This document shows positions 7,509 through 16,484 of a stretch of 52,002 bases of DNA, piece by piece; positions within the stretch are counted from its first letter, which is position 1, and every line of letters begins with the position of its first letter. Position numbers and translations under genes: made by a program. Below the pieces are notes generated by a model that worked only from the letters and a program-made list of their open reading frames with translations, was not told the origin of the DNA and ran no database searches. Source of the stretch: Variovorax sp. J22P240 (lineage in GTDB: Bacteria > Pseudomonadota > Gammaproteobacteria > Burkholderiales > Burkholderiaceae_C); the NCBI RefSeq assembly GCF_030316855.1, contig NZ_JASZYR010000025.1:1-52002 (forward strand). Reading direction: 5' to 3'.

Positions 7509-8408
7509 TCAAGTTGACTTGGGCTGCACAAGCTTGATGACGCTCGAGAAATCGAGCGCGCCATGTCCGGCCAGGCTGTGCGCGGCATAGAGATTGCGCG
7601 CCAGTCCGCCCAGCGGCGTGGCGGCGCGCACTGCGGCGGCGTTCTCCTGGGCGAGCCCCAGATCCTTGAGCATCAGGTCGGTGCCAAAGCCGCCGGCATA
7701 GCCCTTGGAGGCCGGAGCAGCCTCCATCACGCCGGGCAGCGGGTTGTACTTCTCGAGGGCCCAGTTGCCGCCCGAACTCCGCCGCATGATCTCGGACAGA
7801 ACCTTGGGATCAAGCCCGTTGGCAACGCCCAACGCGATGGCCTCGGACGTGCCGATCATCAGAATGCCGAGCAGCATGTTGTTGCAGATTTTCGCCGTCT
7901 GGCCTGCGCCTGCACCACCGGCGTGGAAGATGTTGGCCCCCATCTTCTCGAGCACGGGCCGGGCGCGTTCGAGGTCGGCTTCCGAACCACCGACCATGAA
8001 GGTCAGCGTGCCGGCGATGGCACCGCCGGTGCCGCCCGACACGGGCGCATCGATCACGGCCACGCCACGCTTCGCGCCTGCCTCGGCCACCTTGCGGGAG
8101 GTCGCGGCGGCGATGGTGCTGCTGTCGATCACCAGCGTGCCGGCGGGAATGCTTTCGAGCAGCCCCGGCTTGCCGTCGCTGCCGAGGTAGAGCGCCTCGA
8201 CGTGCTGGCTCGCGGGCAGCATGCTGATCACCACCTCGGCACCCGTGAGCGTGTCGGCCGCGGACTTGGCGATGGCTACGCCGTCCGCGCCGAGCTTCTT
8301 GCATGCGTCCGCCGACAGGTCGAAGGCGCTGACCGCATGTCCGGCCTTATGCAGGTTCAATGCCATCGGGCCGCCCATATTGCCCAGTCCGATGAATGCG
8401 ATCTTCAT
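7509..8408 (-). CDS. mmsB: 3-hydroxyisobutyrate dehydrogenase
   Basis: The protein has 299 residues from the ATG at 8408. The NAD-binding fold opens the protein (MKIAFIGLGNMGGPMALNL), followed by the family substrate loop DAPVSGGTGGAIAGTL and the catalytic lysine region GQTAKICNNMLLG. It oxidises 3-hydroxyisobutyrate to methylmalonate semialdehyde in valine degradation. It is the last of four genes on this strand, 32 bases behind the hydrolase gene that makes its substrate. Length and motifs are normal. Other beta-hydroxyacid dehydrogenases look similar, but this operon settles the assignment. Confidence 0.95.
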   Translation of the reverse strand: MKIAFIGLGNMGGPMALNLHKAGHAVSAFDLSADACKKLGADGVAIAKSAADTLTGAEVVISMLPASQHVEALYLGSDGKPGLLESIPAGTLVIDSSTIAAATSRKVAEAGAKRGVAVIDAPVSGGTGGAIAGTLTFMVGGSEADLERARPVLEKMGANIFHAGGAGAGQTAKICNNMLLGILMIGTSEAIALGVANGLDPKVLSEIMRRSSGGNWALEKYNPLPGVMEAAPASKGYAGGFGTDLMLKDLGLAQENAAAVRAATPLGGLARNLYAAHSLAGHGALDFSSVIKLVQPKST

Positions 8409-8440
8409 GTGAGTGTCTCCGTTGGTTTTGTGAGGTCGGC

Positions 8441-9574
8441 TCAGACGAGCGCGGCGAGCGGGTGCGGGCCTTCGGCGCGCACCCGCAAGTGGTCTTCGAT
8501 GAACTCCGGCGTGATCTCTTCGAGCGTCGCCGGACTCCAGCGCGGAGTGCGGTCCTTGTCGATCAGCACTGCGCGGATACCTTCCGCGAAATCCTTGTGG
8601 GCGCAGAAGCCGAGCGAGGCCCAGTACTCCAGCCGGAACACTTCGGCCAAGGACATGCGCGGCACACGCTGCCAGAGTTCGAAGGACAGGGCGGCCGAGC
8701 TGGGCGCGCCCTTGGCGAAGGTCTTGGCGGCGTTCTGCAGCCAAGGATCGTCGGACTTCAGTTCGTGCAGGCGCCTCGCAATGTCGAGCAGGTCGTCGCC
8801 GGCCATGAGTTCGTTGATGGTGTCGAAATGCTCGCGCACCTTGGACGGCTGCTTCTCTGCGCCTTCACCGGCCTGCGCGAGAAGGCGCGACAGTGCGGCC
8901 CGGTCGACCTTGGCTTCGCCCTTCCACGCATGGGCGGAGATGGCTTCCAGCAACTGCGACTTGCGCTCCTGCGGCACCACGATGTCGGCCAGGCCGCAGA
9001 AGATCGCATCCGCCGCGTTGAGCGGCGCCGCCGTGAGCGCGAGGAACAGCCCGACCCGGCCCGGCGTGCGACGCAGGAACCAGCTGCCGCCCACATCGGG
9101 GTAGAGGCCGATGCTGATCTCGGGCATCGCGATGCGGCTCTGCAAGGTCACGACGCGGTGCGAGGCGCCCGCCATGAGGCCGACGCCGCCCCCCATCACG
9201 ATGCCGTGGCCCCAGCACAGGAAGGGCTTCGGAAAGGTGTGGATCAGGTGGTCGAGTTCGTACTCCTCGCTGAAGAAGCTCTCGGCGTAGGTGTTGCGCG
9301 CAGGCCCACATTCGAGCAGCGTCTGGTAGAGCTGGCGCAGGTCGCCGCCGGCGCAGAAGGCCTTCTCGCCACTCGCGTCCAACAGCACGCCGACGACGCC
9401 TTCGTCCTGCGCCCATGCGCGCAGCTGGGGAATGAGGAGCCGCACCATTTCCACCGACAGCGCATTGAGCGAAGCGGGCGCGTTGAGGGTGGCGACGCCG
9501 AAGCGCTTGCGGTTGGATGCCTTGATTTCTTTGAAGAGGACGACGGGGTCAGTCATGTTTCTTGGCAGGTTCAT
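8441..9574 (-). CDS. 3-hydroxyisobutyryl-CoA hydrolase
   Basis: The protein has 377 residues. The start at 9574 overlaps the dehydrogenase stop (ATGA); a second ATG at 9556 is possible but lacks a better ribosome site. It is a crotonase-fold protein of the long HIBCH type: the oxyanion-hole segments KAFCAGGDLRQLY and HGIVMGGGVGLM, then the PEISIGLYPDVGGSW block with the acidic residues used for thioester hydrolysis. Crotonases that hydrate are about 260 residues, so the length also favours the hydrolase. It releases free 3-hydroxyisobutyrate from its CoA ester for MmsB in valine breakdown. Confidence 0.93.
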   Translation of the reverse strand: MNLPRNMTDPVVLFKEIKASNRKRFGVATLNAPASLNALSVEMVRLLIPQLRAWAQDEGVVGVLLDASGEKAFCAGGDLRQLYQTLLECGPARNTYAESFFSEEYELDHLIHTFPKPFLCWGHGIVMGGGVGLMAGASHRVVTLQSRIAMPEISIGLYPDVGGSWFLRRTPGRVGLFLALTAAPLNAADAIFCGLADIVVPQERKSQLLEAISAHAWKGEAKVDRAALSRLLAQAGEGAEKQPSKVREHFDTINELMAGDDLLDIARRLHELKSDDPWLQNAAKTFAKGAPSSAALSFELWQRVPRMSLAEVFRLEYWASLGFCAHKDFAEGIRAVLIDKDRTPRWSPATLEEITPEFIEDHLRVRAEGPHPLAALV

Positions 9575-10725
9575 CGAATGTCGCTGTCGCCCTCGAGGAG
9601 CTTGCGGGCGACGATGACGCGCATGATTTCATTGGTGCCTTCGAGGATCTGGTGCACGCGCGCGTCGCGCACCAGCCGCTCCAGCGGGAATTCGCTCAGG
9701 TAGCCATAGCCGCCGTGCAGTTGCAGTGCATCGTTGCACACGTTGAAGCCGGCATCGGTGGCGAAGCGCTTGGCCATCGCGCAATAGGTGCTCGCGTCGG
9801 CATGGCCCGCGTCGAGCTTGCTCGCGGCGAGCCGCACCATCTGGCGTGCGGCGACCAGTTCGGTCGCCATGTCGGCGAGCTTGAACTGCAGCGCCTGGAA
9901 GCTCGCCAGGGGCTTGCCGAACTGCTGACGCTCGTGCAGGTAGCGACGGGCCGCATCGAGCGCCCCCTGCGCGGCGCCGACCGAACATGTCGCGATGTTG
10001 ATCCGCCCGCCATCGAGGCCTTTCATCGCGATGCGGAAGCCCTCGCCTTCGCTGCCCAGCAGGTTCTCCGCCGGCACGCGCACGTTGTCGAAATTGATGG
10101 TGCGGGTGGGCTGGCTGTTCCAGCCCATCTTGTGTTCCTTCTTGCCGTAGCTGATGCCCGGCGCGTCCGCCGGCACCGCGAAGGCGGAGATGCCGTTCGC
10201 GCCGCCACCGCCCGTGCGCGCCATGAGCACCAGCACGTCGGTCGAACCCGCGCCCGAGATGAAGGCCTTGCCACCGTTGATGGCGTACTCATCGCCTTGC
10301 AGCTCGGCGCGCGTCTTGAGCGAACCGGCGTCGGATCCGGCGCCCGGTTCGGTGAGGCAGTACGAGGCCAGCTTGCGACCGCTGGTCAGGTCCGCGCCCC
10401 AGCGCTCGCGCACCGCGGGGCCGCCCCATGTGCCAAGCATCCACGTCGCCATGTTGTGGATCGTGATGAAGGCGGTGGTCGACGGATCCACCGCCGCCAT
10501 CTCCTCGAACACCAGCGTCGCATCGAGGCGCGGCAACGCCAGGCCGTCGATGCTTTCTGGCGCATAGAGCCCGCAGAAACCCAACTCGCCGGCCTTCGCG
10601 ATCGCGTCCTTGGGGAAGATCGCTTCCGCGTCCCACTGGGCGGCATGCGGCGCGAATTCGGCCTGGGCGAATTCGCGCGCCGTGTGCGCAAAGGCCCGCT
10701 GCTCTTCAGTTAGCTCGAAGTCCAT
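9571..10725 (-). CDS. Acyl-CoA dehydrogenase, probably isobutyryl-CoA dehydrogenase
   Basis: The protein has 384 residues and is a full-length FAD-dependent acyl-CoA dehydrogenase. Visible motifs include CLTEPGAGSDAGS in the flavin and substrate region, QLHGGYGYLSEFPLERLVRDAR, and the C-terminal ILEGTNEIMR. The operon (hydrolase, mmsB, mmsA) points to isobutyryl-CoA, giving methacrylyl-CoA in valine catabolism; a short-branched-chain substrate range is likely. It is separated from mmsA by 10 bases and coupled to the hydrolase by a 4-base overlap. Confidence 0.9.
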   Translation of the reverse strand: MDFELTEEQRAFAHTAREFAQAEFAPHAAQWDAEAIFPKDAIAKAGELGFCGLYAPESIDGLALPRLDATLVFEEMAAVDPSTTAFITIHNMATWMLGTWGGPAVRERWGADLTSGRKLASYCLTEPGAGSDAGSLKTRAELQGDEYAINGGKAFISGAGSTDVLVLMARTGGGGANGISAFAVPADAPGISYGKKEHKMGWNSQPTRTINFDNVRVPAENLLGSEGEGFRIAMKGLDGGRINIATCSVGAAQGALDAARRYLHERQQFGKPLASFQALQFKLADMATELVAARQMVRLAASKLDAGHADASTYCAMAKRFATDAGFNVCNDALQLHGGYGYLSEFPLERLVRDARVHQILEGTNEIMRVIVARKLLEGDSDIR

Positions 10726-10735
10726 GCGGACGAGC

Positions 10736-12256
10736 TTACTTGAGGCTGATCGTCGTGTTGAGCCCGTGCGCCGTGCTGTCGTCGAACCAGCGCGAGGTCA
10801 CCGTCTTGGTCTGCGTGTAGAACATGATGACCTGCTTGCCGTACGGACCCAGGTCGCCAAGCTTCGATGCGCGCGAACCGGTGAACGAGAACATCGGCAC
10901 CGGCACCGGGATCGGCACGTTGATGCCGACCTGCCCCACGTCGATGTCTTCCTGGAAGCGACGCGCCGCCGCGCCCGACTGCGTGAAGATCGCGGTGCCG
11001 TTGCCGTTCGGGTTGGCGTTGATCAACTCGATCGCTTCGTCGATGCTGTCGGCGTTCGCCAGGCACAGTACAGGGCCGAAGATTTCCTGGTCATAGATGG
11101 TCATCCCAGGCTTGACGTCGGCGAACACCGTCGGGCCGACGAAGTTGCCCTTCTCGTAGCCGGGGACGGTGGGCTTGCGGCCATCGAGTGCCAGCGTCGC
11201 GCCATCGGCCAAGCCGCGTTCGATCAGGCCGTTGACGCGGTCGTACGCCGCGCAGGACACCAGCGGGCCGACGTCCACGCCCTTCTCGGTACCGGCGCCA
11301 ATCTTCAGCGTCTTCGCCTTCGCGACCAGATCCGGCACCCACTTCTGCGCATCGCCCACCAGCACCGCGACCGACACGGCCATGCAGCGCTGACCCGCGG
11401 CGCCGAAGCTCGCACCGGCCAGCGCATTGAGCGTCTGCTCCTTGTTGGCGTCGGGCATCACGATGGCGTGGTTCTTCGCGCCCATCATGCATTGCACGCG
11501 CTTGCCGGCGACCGTGGCGCGGTTGTAGACGTGCGTGCCGACCTTGGTCGAACCGACGAACGAGATCGCCTTGATGTCCTTGTGGTCGCAGATCGCATTG
11601 ACCACGGCCTCCCCGCCATGCACGACGTTGAGCACGCCGGCCGGGATACCGGCTTCGAGCGCGAGTTCGCACAGGCGCATCGTGACCATCGGGTCCTGCT
11701 CGGAGGGCTTGAGCACGAAGGTGTTGCCGGTGACGATCGCCATCGGGAACATCCACAGCGGGATCATCGCGGGGAAGTTGAAAGGCGTGATGCCTGCGCA
11801 GACGCCGAGCGGCTGCAGCAGCGTGTACGTGTCGACACCGTTGGCGACGTTATTGGCCATCTCGCCGAGTTGGAGGTTGCCGATGGCCGATGCATGCTCG
11901 ACCACTTCGAGGCCGCGGAAAACGTCGCCCTCGGCATCGGGCAAGGTCTTGCCCTGTTCGGCCGTGAGGATCGCGGCCAGCTCGGCCATGTTCTCGCGGA
12001 TGAGCTGCTGGTACTTCAGGAAGATGCGGGCGCGCGCGCCGATGGGGGTCTTGCGCCAGGTCTTGAAGGCTTCCTTGGCGGAGTCCACGGCGGCGTCGAC
12101 TTCGGCCTGCGTGGCGAAGGGCACTTTGGCGAGCACTTCCTGCGTGGCCGGATTGACGATGTCGCGCCACTCGGTGGTTTTAGATTCGACGAACTTGCCG
12201 CCGATGAGCAGCTTGACGGTGGCGATTTTGGTCGCGGGCGTGGTGGTGGCGTCCAT
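10736..12256 (-). CDS. mmsA: CoA-acylating methylmalonate-semialdehyde dehydrogenase
   Basis: The protein has 506 residues, the usual length. It is an aldehyde dehydrogenase fold with the PFNFPAMIPLWMFP segment, VGSTKVG in the NAD site, MGAKNHAIVMPDA and the catalytic cysteine in GAAGQRCMA. It lacks the general-base glutamate of ordinary aldehyde dehydrogenases, as is normal for the CoA-dependent MmsA type (the position reads MGAKNH). It converts methylmalonate semialdehyde to propionyl-CoA, CO2 and NADH, the last step of this valine branch. It is the first gene of the operon and faces a divergent LysR gene. Confidence 0.95.
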   Translation of the reverse strand: MDATTTPATKIATVKLLIGGKFVESKTTEWRDIVNPATQEVLAKVPFATQAEVDAAVDSAKEAFKTWRKTPIGARARIFLKYQQLIRENMAELAAILTAEQGKTLPDAEGDVFRGLEVVEHASAIGNLQLGEMANNVANGVDTYTLLQPLGVCAGITPFNFPAMIPLWMFPMAIVTGNTFVLKPSEQDPMVTMRLCELALEAGIPAGVLNVVHGGEAVVNAICDHKDIKAISFVGSTKVGTHVYNRATVAGKRVQCMMGAKNHAIVMPDANKEQTLNALAGASFGAAGQRCMAVSVAVLVGDAQKWVPDLVAKAKTLKIGAGTEKGVDVGPLVSCAAYDRVNGLIERGLADGATLALDGRKPTVPGYEKGNFVGPTVFADVKPGMTIYDQEIFGPVLCLANADSIDEAIELINANPNGNGTAIFTQSGAAARRFQEDIDVGQVGINVPIPVPVPMFSFTGSRASKLGDLGPYGKQVIMFYTQTKTVTSRWFDDSTAHGLNTTISLK

Positions 12257-12309
12257 GTACTTTGTCTCCTGATTGGGGGGTGCAGGAGGGGGATGCTAGC
12301 TTTGCACTT

Positions 12310-12321
12310 TTGCATTAGCAA
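12310..12321. promoter_or_regulatory. Candidate LysR box between mmsA and its LysR gene
   Basis: TTGCATTAGCAA is a perfect TTGC-N4-GCAA dyad containing a T-N11-A pattern (TGCATTAGCAATA), 54 bases from the mmsA start and 40 from the LysR start. Further TGCA elements sit on both sides (TTTGCAC at 12301, TGCATAATTGCA just before the LysR gene). The whole 12257-12360 gap is AT-richer than its surroundings and probably holds both promoters. Confidence 0.5.
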
Positions 12322-12360
12322 TAGACAAATACGCACCCGCGATCTGCATAATTGCACATC

Positions 12361-13251
12361 ATGGATTGGGACAACCTGCGCTACTTTCTGGAGCTTGCGC
12401 GCTCGGGCACGCTGGTCGGCGCTGCGCGGCGGCTGGCGGTCGACCACACGACGGTGGCGCGGCGCATCCAGGCGCTGGAGAAGCAGGTGGGCACGGCCCT
12501 CTTTTCGCGCGAGGCGGATGGGCATCGGCTGACGGAAGCGGGCCGCCGGCTGCAGCCGCAGGTGGAGGCGATGGAGAGTGCGTTTCTCACGGTCGAGAGC
12601 GCGACGCCTACGTCGGACGAAGGGTTGTCGGGGTTGGTGCGGATCGGCGCGACGGAAGGCTTCGGCACGATCGTGTTGGCGCCGCATCTCGCGCTGTTCG
12701 CCCAGCAGCATCCGAAGCTGGTGATCGATCTGCTGGCAATGCCTCGGCTGGTGCATCTGTCGCGGCGCGAAGCGGACATCGTGATCTCGCTCGAACGGCC
12801 AGCGCGCGGACCGGTGGTGGTGACCAAGCTCACGGACTATGTGCTGCGCCTGTACGCATCGAAGCCCTATCTGGCGAAACACGGAGCGATTCGCACGCGC
12901 GACGATTTGCGCGGGCACACCTTCATCAGCTATGTGGACGATTTGCTCTTCAGCAAGGAGCTGCAGTACCTCGACGAACTCTACAGGCCGGATTCATTTG
13001 CGCTGCGCAGCACGAGCATCCTGGCACAGCACCAGGCTACGTTGGCGGGCGCGGGGATCGCGGTGTTGCCGGCATTCATTGCCGAACGCGACAAGTCATT
13101 GCGTCGGGTGCTGCCGGATGAAGCCAACTTCACGCGCACGTTCTGGATGTCTGTACCTGCTGAGACTCGGCACTTGGCACGGATGAAGGCGACTTGGGAT
13201 TTCTTGCGGGAGACAGTGGAGGGGCAGCGTTCTCTGCTGTTGCCGGACTGA
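12361..13251 (+). CDS. LysR family regulator, probably of the valine operon
   Basis: The protein has 296 residues from ATG 12361 (MDWDNLRYFLELARSGTL); a TTG three codons upstream is less likely. The N-terminal winged helix-turn-helix covers about residues 1-60 (LVGAARRLAVDHTTVARRIQALEKQVG), and the rest is the periplasmic-binding-protein-like effector domain. It is divergent from mmsA with a candidate LysR box between, so the natural inference is control of the valine operon. In Pseudomonas the equivalent MmsR is of the AraC type, so this would be a different solution. The effector may be a pathway intermediate, not readable from the sequence. Confidence 0.9.
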   Translation: MDWDNLRYFLELARSGTLVGAARRLAVDHTTVARRIQALEKQVGTALFSREADGHRLTEAGRRLQPQVEAMESAFLTVESATPTSDEGLSGLVRIGATEGFGTIVLAPHLALFAQQHPKLVIDLLAMPRLVHLSRREADIVISLERPARGPVVVTKLTDYVLRLYASKPYLAKHGAIRTRDDLRGHTFISYVDDLLFSKELQYLDELYRPDSFALRSTSILAQHQATLAGAGIAVLPAFIAERDKSLRRVLPDEANFTRTFWMSVPAETRHLARMKATWDFLRETVEGQRSLLLPD

Positions 13252-13321
13252 CTCTTGGCTCAACCCCAACGTCTCAGCGTCGTCGGCCGGCACAGGGCAC
13301 GCCGCCTGAAGAACTAGCCAG

Positions 13322-13996
13322 TCAAGCGACAGCGAGATTAGAAGGGGCAGCGCCAGCAATCTGGCGCAAGGCGCGTTCAAAGACCTCTACGGGCTGGCCA
13401 CCGGAGATCAGATGCTGGTTGTTGATGATGATGGCCGGCACCGAATGAATCCCGGCATCCGTGTAGAGCCGCTCGCGCTCACGAGTCTCGCCTGCGAACT
13501 CATCGCTATCGAGGATTGCTCGCGCCCTTTGCGGGTCAAGCCCAGACTCACTCGCGAGGCGCACCAGCACCGCAGGGTCTGACGGATTCTCGCCATCGGT
13601 ATGGCATGCCTTGAGCAGCGCCTTCTTCAATGCGACCTGCTTCGCCACATCCTCCAGTTCGGCCCAGTGCAGCAGTCGGTGCGCGTCGAAAGTGTTGTAG
13701 ACACGCGAGCGCCCTTCACGCCTGAACTCGAAGCCGACGGCCGCGCCTCGCGCACGGATCGCTTCACGCGCCTGCGCCTGCTGCTCGCGGCTGGAGCCGT
13801 ACTTCTGGTTCAGATGCTCGAAGGCGTCCTGGCCTTCGCGGGGCATTTGCGGGTTCAGCTCGAAAGGCTGAAAGCGCAGTTCGGCAGTCACGTCCGGCGC
13901 AACGTTCCTGAGAGCGGCTTCGAGCGCACCAAGGCCGACGGCACACCACGGGCAGGACACGTCGGATACGAAATCGATTTGAAGTTGGGTAGGCAT
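13322..13996 (-). CDS. DsbA family oxidoreductase (FrnE-like)
   Basis: The protein has 224 residues from the ATG at 13996 and lacks a signal peptide, so it is cytoplasmic. A thioredoxin fold with a CPWC active site at about residues 14-17 (DVSCPWCAVG) is interrupted by the helical insertion of the DsbA/2-hydroxychromene-2-carboxylate isomerase family. The cis-proline loop GIHSVPAIIINNQHLISGGQP is typical of the FrnE group. It may reduce or isomerise disulfides or act on a polyketide-like small molecule; the function is not settled by the sequence. It converges with the valine LysR gene and is separated by 50 bases from the next LysR gene on the same strand. Confidence 0.88.
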   Translation of the reverse strand: MPTQLQIDFVSDVSCPWCAVGLGALEAALRNVAPDVTAELRFQPFELNPQMPREGQDAFEHLNQKYGSSREQQAQAREAIRARGAAVGFEFRREGRSRVYNTFDAHRLLHWAELEDVAKQVALKKALLKACHTDGENPSDPAVLVRLASESGLDPQRARAILDSDEFAGETRERERLYTDAGIHSVPAIIINNQHLISGGQPVEVFERALRQIAGAAPSNLAVA

Positions 13997-14046
13997 GGGA
14001 CGAATGATGAGGCCGCCCGTCCAACTTTCAACCGTCGCGGCGGCGA

Positions 14047-15000
14047 TCACCCCACAGGCTTTGCGCCTTCGCGATCGACCAGTTCCCGACCGAACTGCGC
14101 CACCAGGCCGCGCAGCCAACGGTGCGCCGGCGAATGGTGCACACGGTCGTGCCAGAGTTGATAGAAGCGCATGCGCGGAAAACCGTCCGGCGCCTTCAGC
14201 AACGCCAGCGGCAACAGGTGCGCGTGGTACTCGGCGAAATGGCGCGCCGTCGTGAAGATGAGCTGCGTGCTGGCCGCGATCGACGGAGCCAGTCCGAAGT
14301 AAGGCACCTGCACGCGCGCATCGCGCCCGAGACGCCGCTCGCCGAGGTAGGTCTCGACCACGCCGCGCTGCGCCATCGCATACGGGACCGGCACGACGTG
14401 CCCCGCAGTCAGATAGTCCGCCTCGCTGACCTGCGTCGCGCCCTGCGCCAACGGATGGTCACGCGCCATCAGGCAGACCAACTCGTCTTCCAGCAACAAG
14501 GAGATGTGCAGGTGCTCGGGTGGCGAAGGCCAGTTGCCGATGACGAGGTCGAGTTCGTCATCGCCGAGCGCCCGTTCGAAGTCGAAGGTGGGGCCGAGCG
14601 CACGAAGCTCGATGCGGCAATGAGGCGCCTCGATGCCCACGTGCTGCGCGAGGCGCGCGATCCACGAAGGCGCGATGTAGTCGGGCGATGCGATGCGGAA
14701 GCGCTGCTCCGCGTGGGCCGGCACGAACTCATCGGGCTCGACCAGCAGTGCCTCCAGCTCGCTCAACGCCCGTCGCGCCTGACTCGCAAGTCCCGCTGCA
14801 CGGGCGGTCGGCACCATGGTCGTGCCGTCGCGCACCAACAGTGCATCTCCGAAGATCTCGCGCAAGCGCTTGAGCGAGCCGCTCACCGCTGGCTGCGTCT
14901 GTCGCAGACGTGCAGCGGCACGCGACACGCTGCGCTCTTCCACCACCGTGGCGAGCACGCGCAGCAGATGACCGTCGAGCAGATCAACGCCGCGTTGCAT
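14047..15000 (-). CDS. LysR family regulator divergent from the ureide module
   Basis: The protein has 317 residues from the ATG at 15000; an in-frame extension to 15060 is possible but adds no recognisable domain. The helix-turn-helix is clear (LRVLATVVEERSVSRAAARLRQTQPAVSGSLKRLREIFGD), followed by a LysR substrate-binding domain of the NodD/NahR-like kind that often senses aromatic compounds. It faces the MFS-uraD-uraH genes across 149 bases, so it probably activates them, with a substrate or intermediate as inducer. Confidence 0.9.
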   Translation of the reverse strand: MQRGVDLLDGHLLRVLATVVEERSVSRAAARLRQTQPAVSGSLKRLREIFGDALLVRDGTTMVPTARAAGLASQARRALSELEALLVEPDEFVPAHAEQRFRIASPDYIAPSWIARLAQHVGIEAPHCRIELRALGPTFDFERALGDDELDLVIGNWPSPPEHLHISLLLEDELVCLMARDHPLAQGATQVSEADYLTAGHVVPVPYAMAQRGVVETYLGERRLGRDARVQVPYFGLAPSIAASTQLIFTTARHFAEYHAHLLPLALLKAPDGFPRMRFYQLWHDRVHHSPAHRWLRGLVAQFGRELVDREGAKPVG

Positions 15001-15149
15001 GGTGTTTTCCCGTAGTCGCTGTCTATCGATATGTCCGATGCAGTCTATAGCGATTCGCATGCCGCGGCGGTATCGACAGGTCGGGGTGTCGGCTGGCCCA
15101 ATCCCCAGACCCCTTCGAGACCCTCATTGACCCGCCAAGGAGTTTGTTC
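15001..15149. promoter_or_regulatory. Divergent promoter region, LysR / MFS-uraD
   Basis: This 149-base gap should contain both promoters. TCGCT at 15016 and AGCGA at 15049 are inverted around a TATCGATA-containing stretch near the LysR start, a plausible but weak LysR site. The MFS start has a clear AAGGAG at 15137-15142, 7 bases before ATG 15150. Confidence 0.35.
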
Positions 15150-16484
15150 ATGGCCACCCTGGAAATCCCGCAACGCGCAGCGCCCACCGCTGCGCCCAGC
15201 GCGCTCGACGCGGCATACAGCCGCATCACCTGGCGCATCATTCCTTTCATCTTCGCGCTCTGGGTGCTGGCCTGGATCGACCGCGTCAACGTCGGCTTCG
15301 TCAAGCTCACCATGCTCGACGAACTGGGCTGGAGCGAAGCGGTCTACGGCCTCGGCGCCGGCATCTTCTTCCTGGGCTACTTCTTCTTCGAGGTGCCGTC
15401 GAACCTGCTGCTTCAGAAGATCGGCGCGCGCAAGACGATCATGCGCATCACCATCGGCTGGGGCATCGTCTGCGTCGCGACCATGTTCGTGAAGACGCCG
15501 GCAATGTTCTATTTCCTGCGCTTCCTCATGGGCGTGTTCGAGGCCGGCTTCTATCCCGGGATCATCCTGTACCTGACCTACTGGTACCCGAGCGAGCGGC
15601 GCGCCAAGGCGTTCGGCATCTTCATGTCGGCGTCGGCGATCGCGGGTGTTCTCGGCGGCCCGCTGGCCGGCAGCATCATGAACAACCTGCACGGCCTGAA
15701 CGGCTGGTCGGGCTGGCAGTGGGTGTTCCTCATCGAAGGTGTGCCCTCGGTCATCGCCGGCTTCGTGACCTGGTTCTACCTGACCGACCGCCCCGAGCAG
15801 GCCAAGTGGCTCTCGGCCGAACAGCGCCGCCTGGTGCACGAGGACCTGGCGCGCGACGGCAAGGCGCTCGGCCATCGCGAAGAGAGCCTCATCGCATCGC
15901 TGAAGGACCGCCGCATGTGGCTGCTGATCCTGATCTTCTTCTGCATCATCGCGGCCAACTCGTCGCTGACCTTCTTCGGCCCGTCGGTGGTCAAGGAAGT
16001 GGGCTTCACCAATCCCGCGACCGTCGGCTGGATCATGGCTTTCTCGTACCTCTGCGGCGCGGTCGGCATGATCTACAACGGCCTGCACTCCGATCGCCAT
16101 CAGGAGAGCCGACTGCACTGCGCTTTCGCGGCGGCGCTCGGCGCAGTCGGCCTGGCACTCACCGCGCTCTTCATGAAGCAGAGCCCAATGCTCGCGCTGG
16201 CCGCACAGACCCTTGCCATCGTCGGCACCATGAGTGCGATCCCCGTCTTCTGGCAGCTGCCGGGCCGTTTCCTCGCCGGCGCCGCCGCAGCGGGCGGCGT
16301 AGCCCTGATCAACTCGATCGCCAATCTCGCGGGCTTCGGCGCGCCCTCCATGCTGGGCGCCATCAAGGCGTCGACCGGCCTGCTCTCGCCGGGTCTCTTC
16401 ATCGTGGCTGCCGTCGAAATCTGCGCCGCGATCCTCATCATCGCGTTCGTGCCGCGCTTCGTGAAGAAGGCGGTGGCCCGATGA
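15150..16484 (+). CDS. MFS transporter, anion:cation symporter type
   Basis: The protein has 444 residues from ATG 15150, with AAGGAG upstream. About twelve hydrophobic segments are visible, with ACS-family hallmarks: WIDRVNVGF near the first helix, FFEVPSNLLLQKIGAR, the FYPGIILYLTYWYPSERRAKA loop, and the LTDRPEQAKWLS segment between the halves. ACS carriers bring in organic anions such as phthalate, tartrate, glucarate or allantoate. Its stop overlaps the uraD start by 4 bases, so the cargo is probably a urate-, allantoin- or ureide-like compound, as inference from the operon. Confidence 0.88.
   Translation: MATLEIPQRAAPTAAPSALDAAYSRITWRIIPFIFALWVLAWIDRVNVGFVKLTMLDELGWSEAVYGLGAGIFFLGYFFFEVPSNLLLQKIGARKTIMRITIGWGIVCVATMFVKTPAMFYFLRFLMGVFEAGFYPGIILYLTYWYPSERRAKAFGIFMSASAIAGVLGGPLAGSIMNNLHGLNGWSGWQWVFLIEGVPSVIAGFVTWFYLTDRPEQAKWLSAEQRRLVHEDLARDGKALGHREESLIASLKDRRMWLLILIFFCIIAANSSLTFFGPSVVKEVGFTNPATVGWIMAFSYLCGAVGMIYNGLHSDRHQESRLHCAFAAALGAVGLALTALFMKQSPMLALAAQTLAIVGTMSAIPVFWQLPGRFLAGAAAAGGVALINSIANLAGFGAPSMLGAIKASTGLLSPGLFIVAAVEICAAILIIAFVPRFVKKAVAR

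Noticed and set aside
10610..12532. 640-codon open frame on the plus strand
   Set aside because: It is antisense to mmsA and runs into the LysR gene; no recognisable domain, typical shadow of a GC-rich gene.
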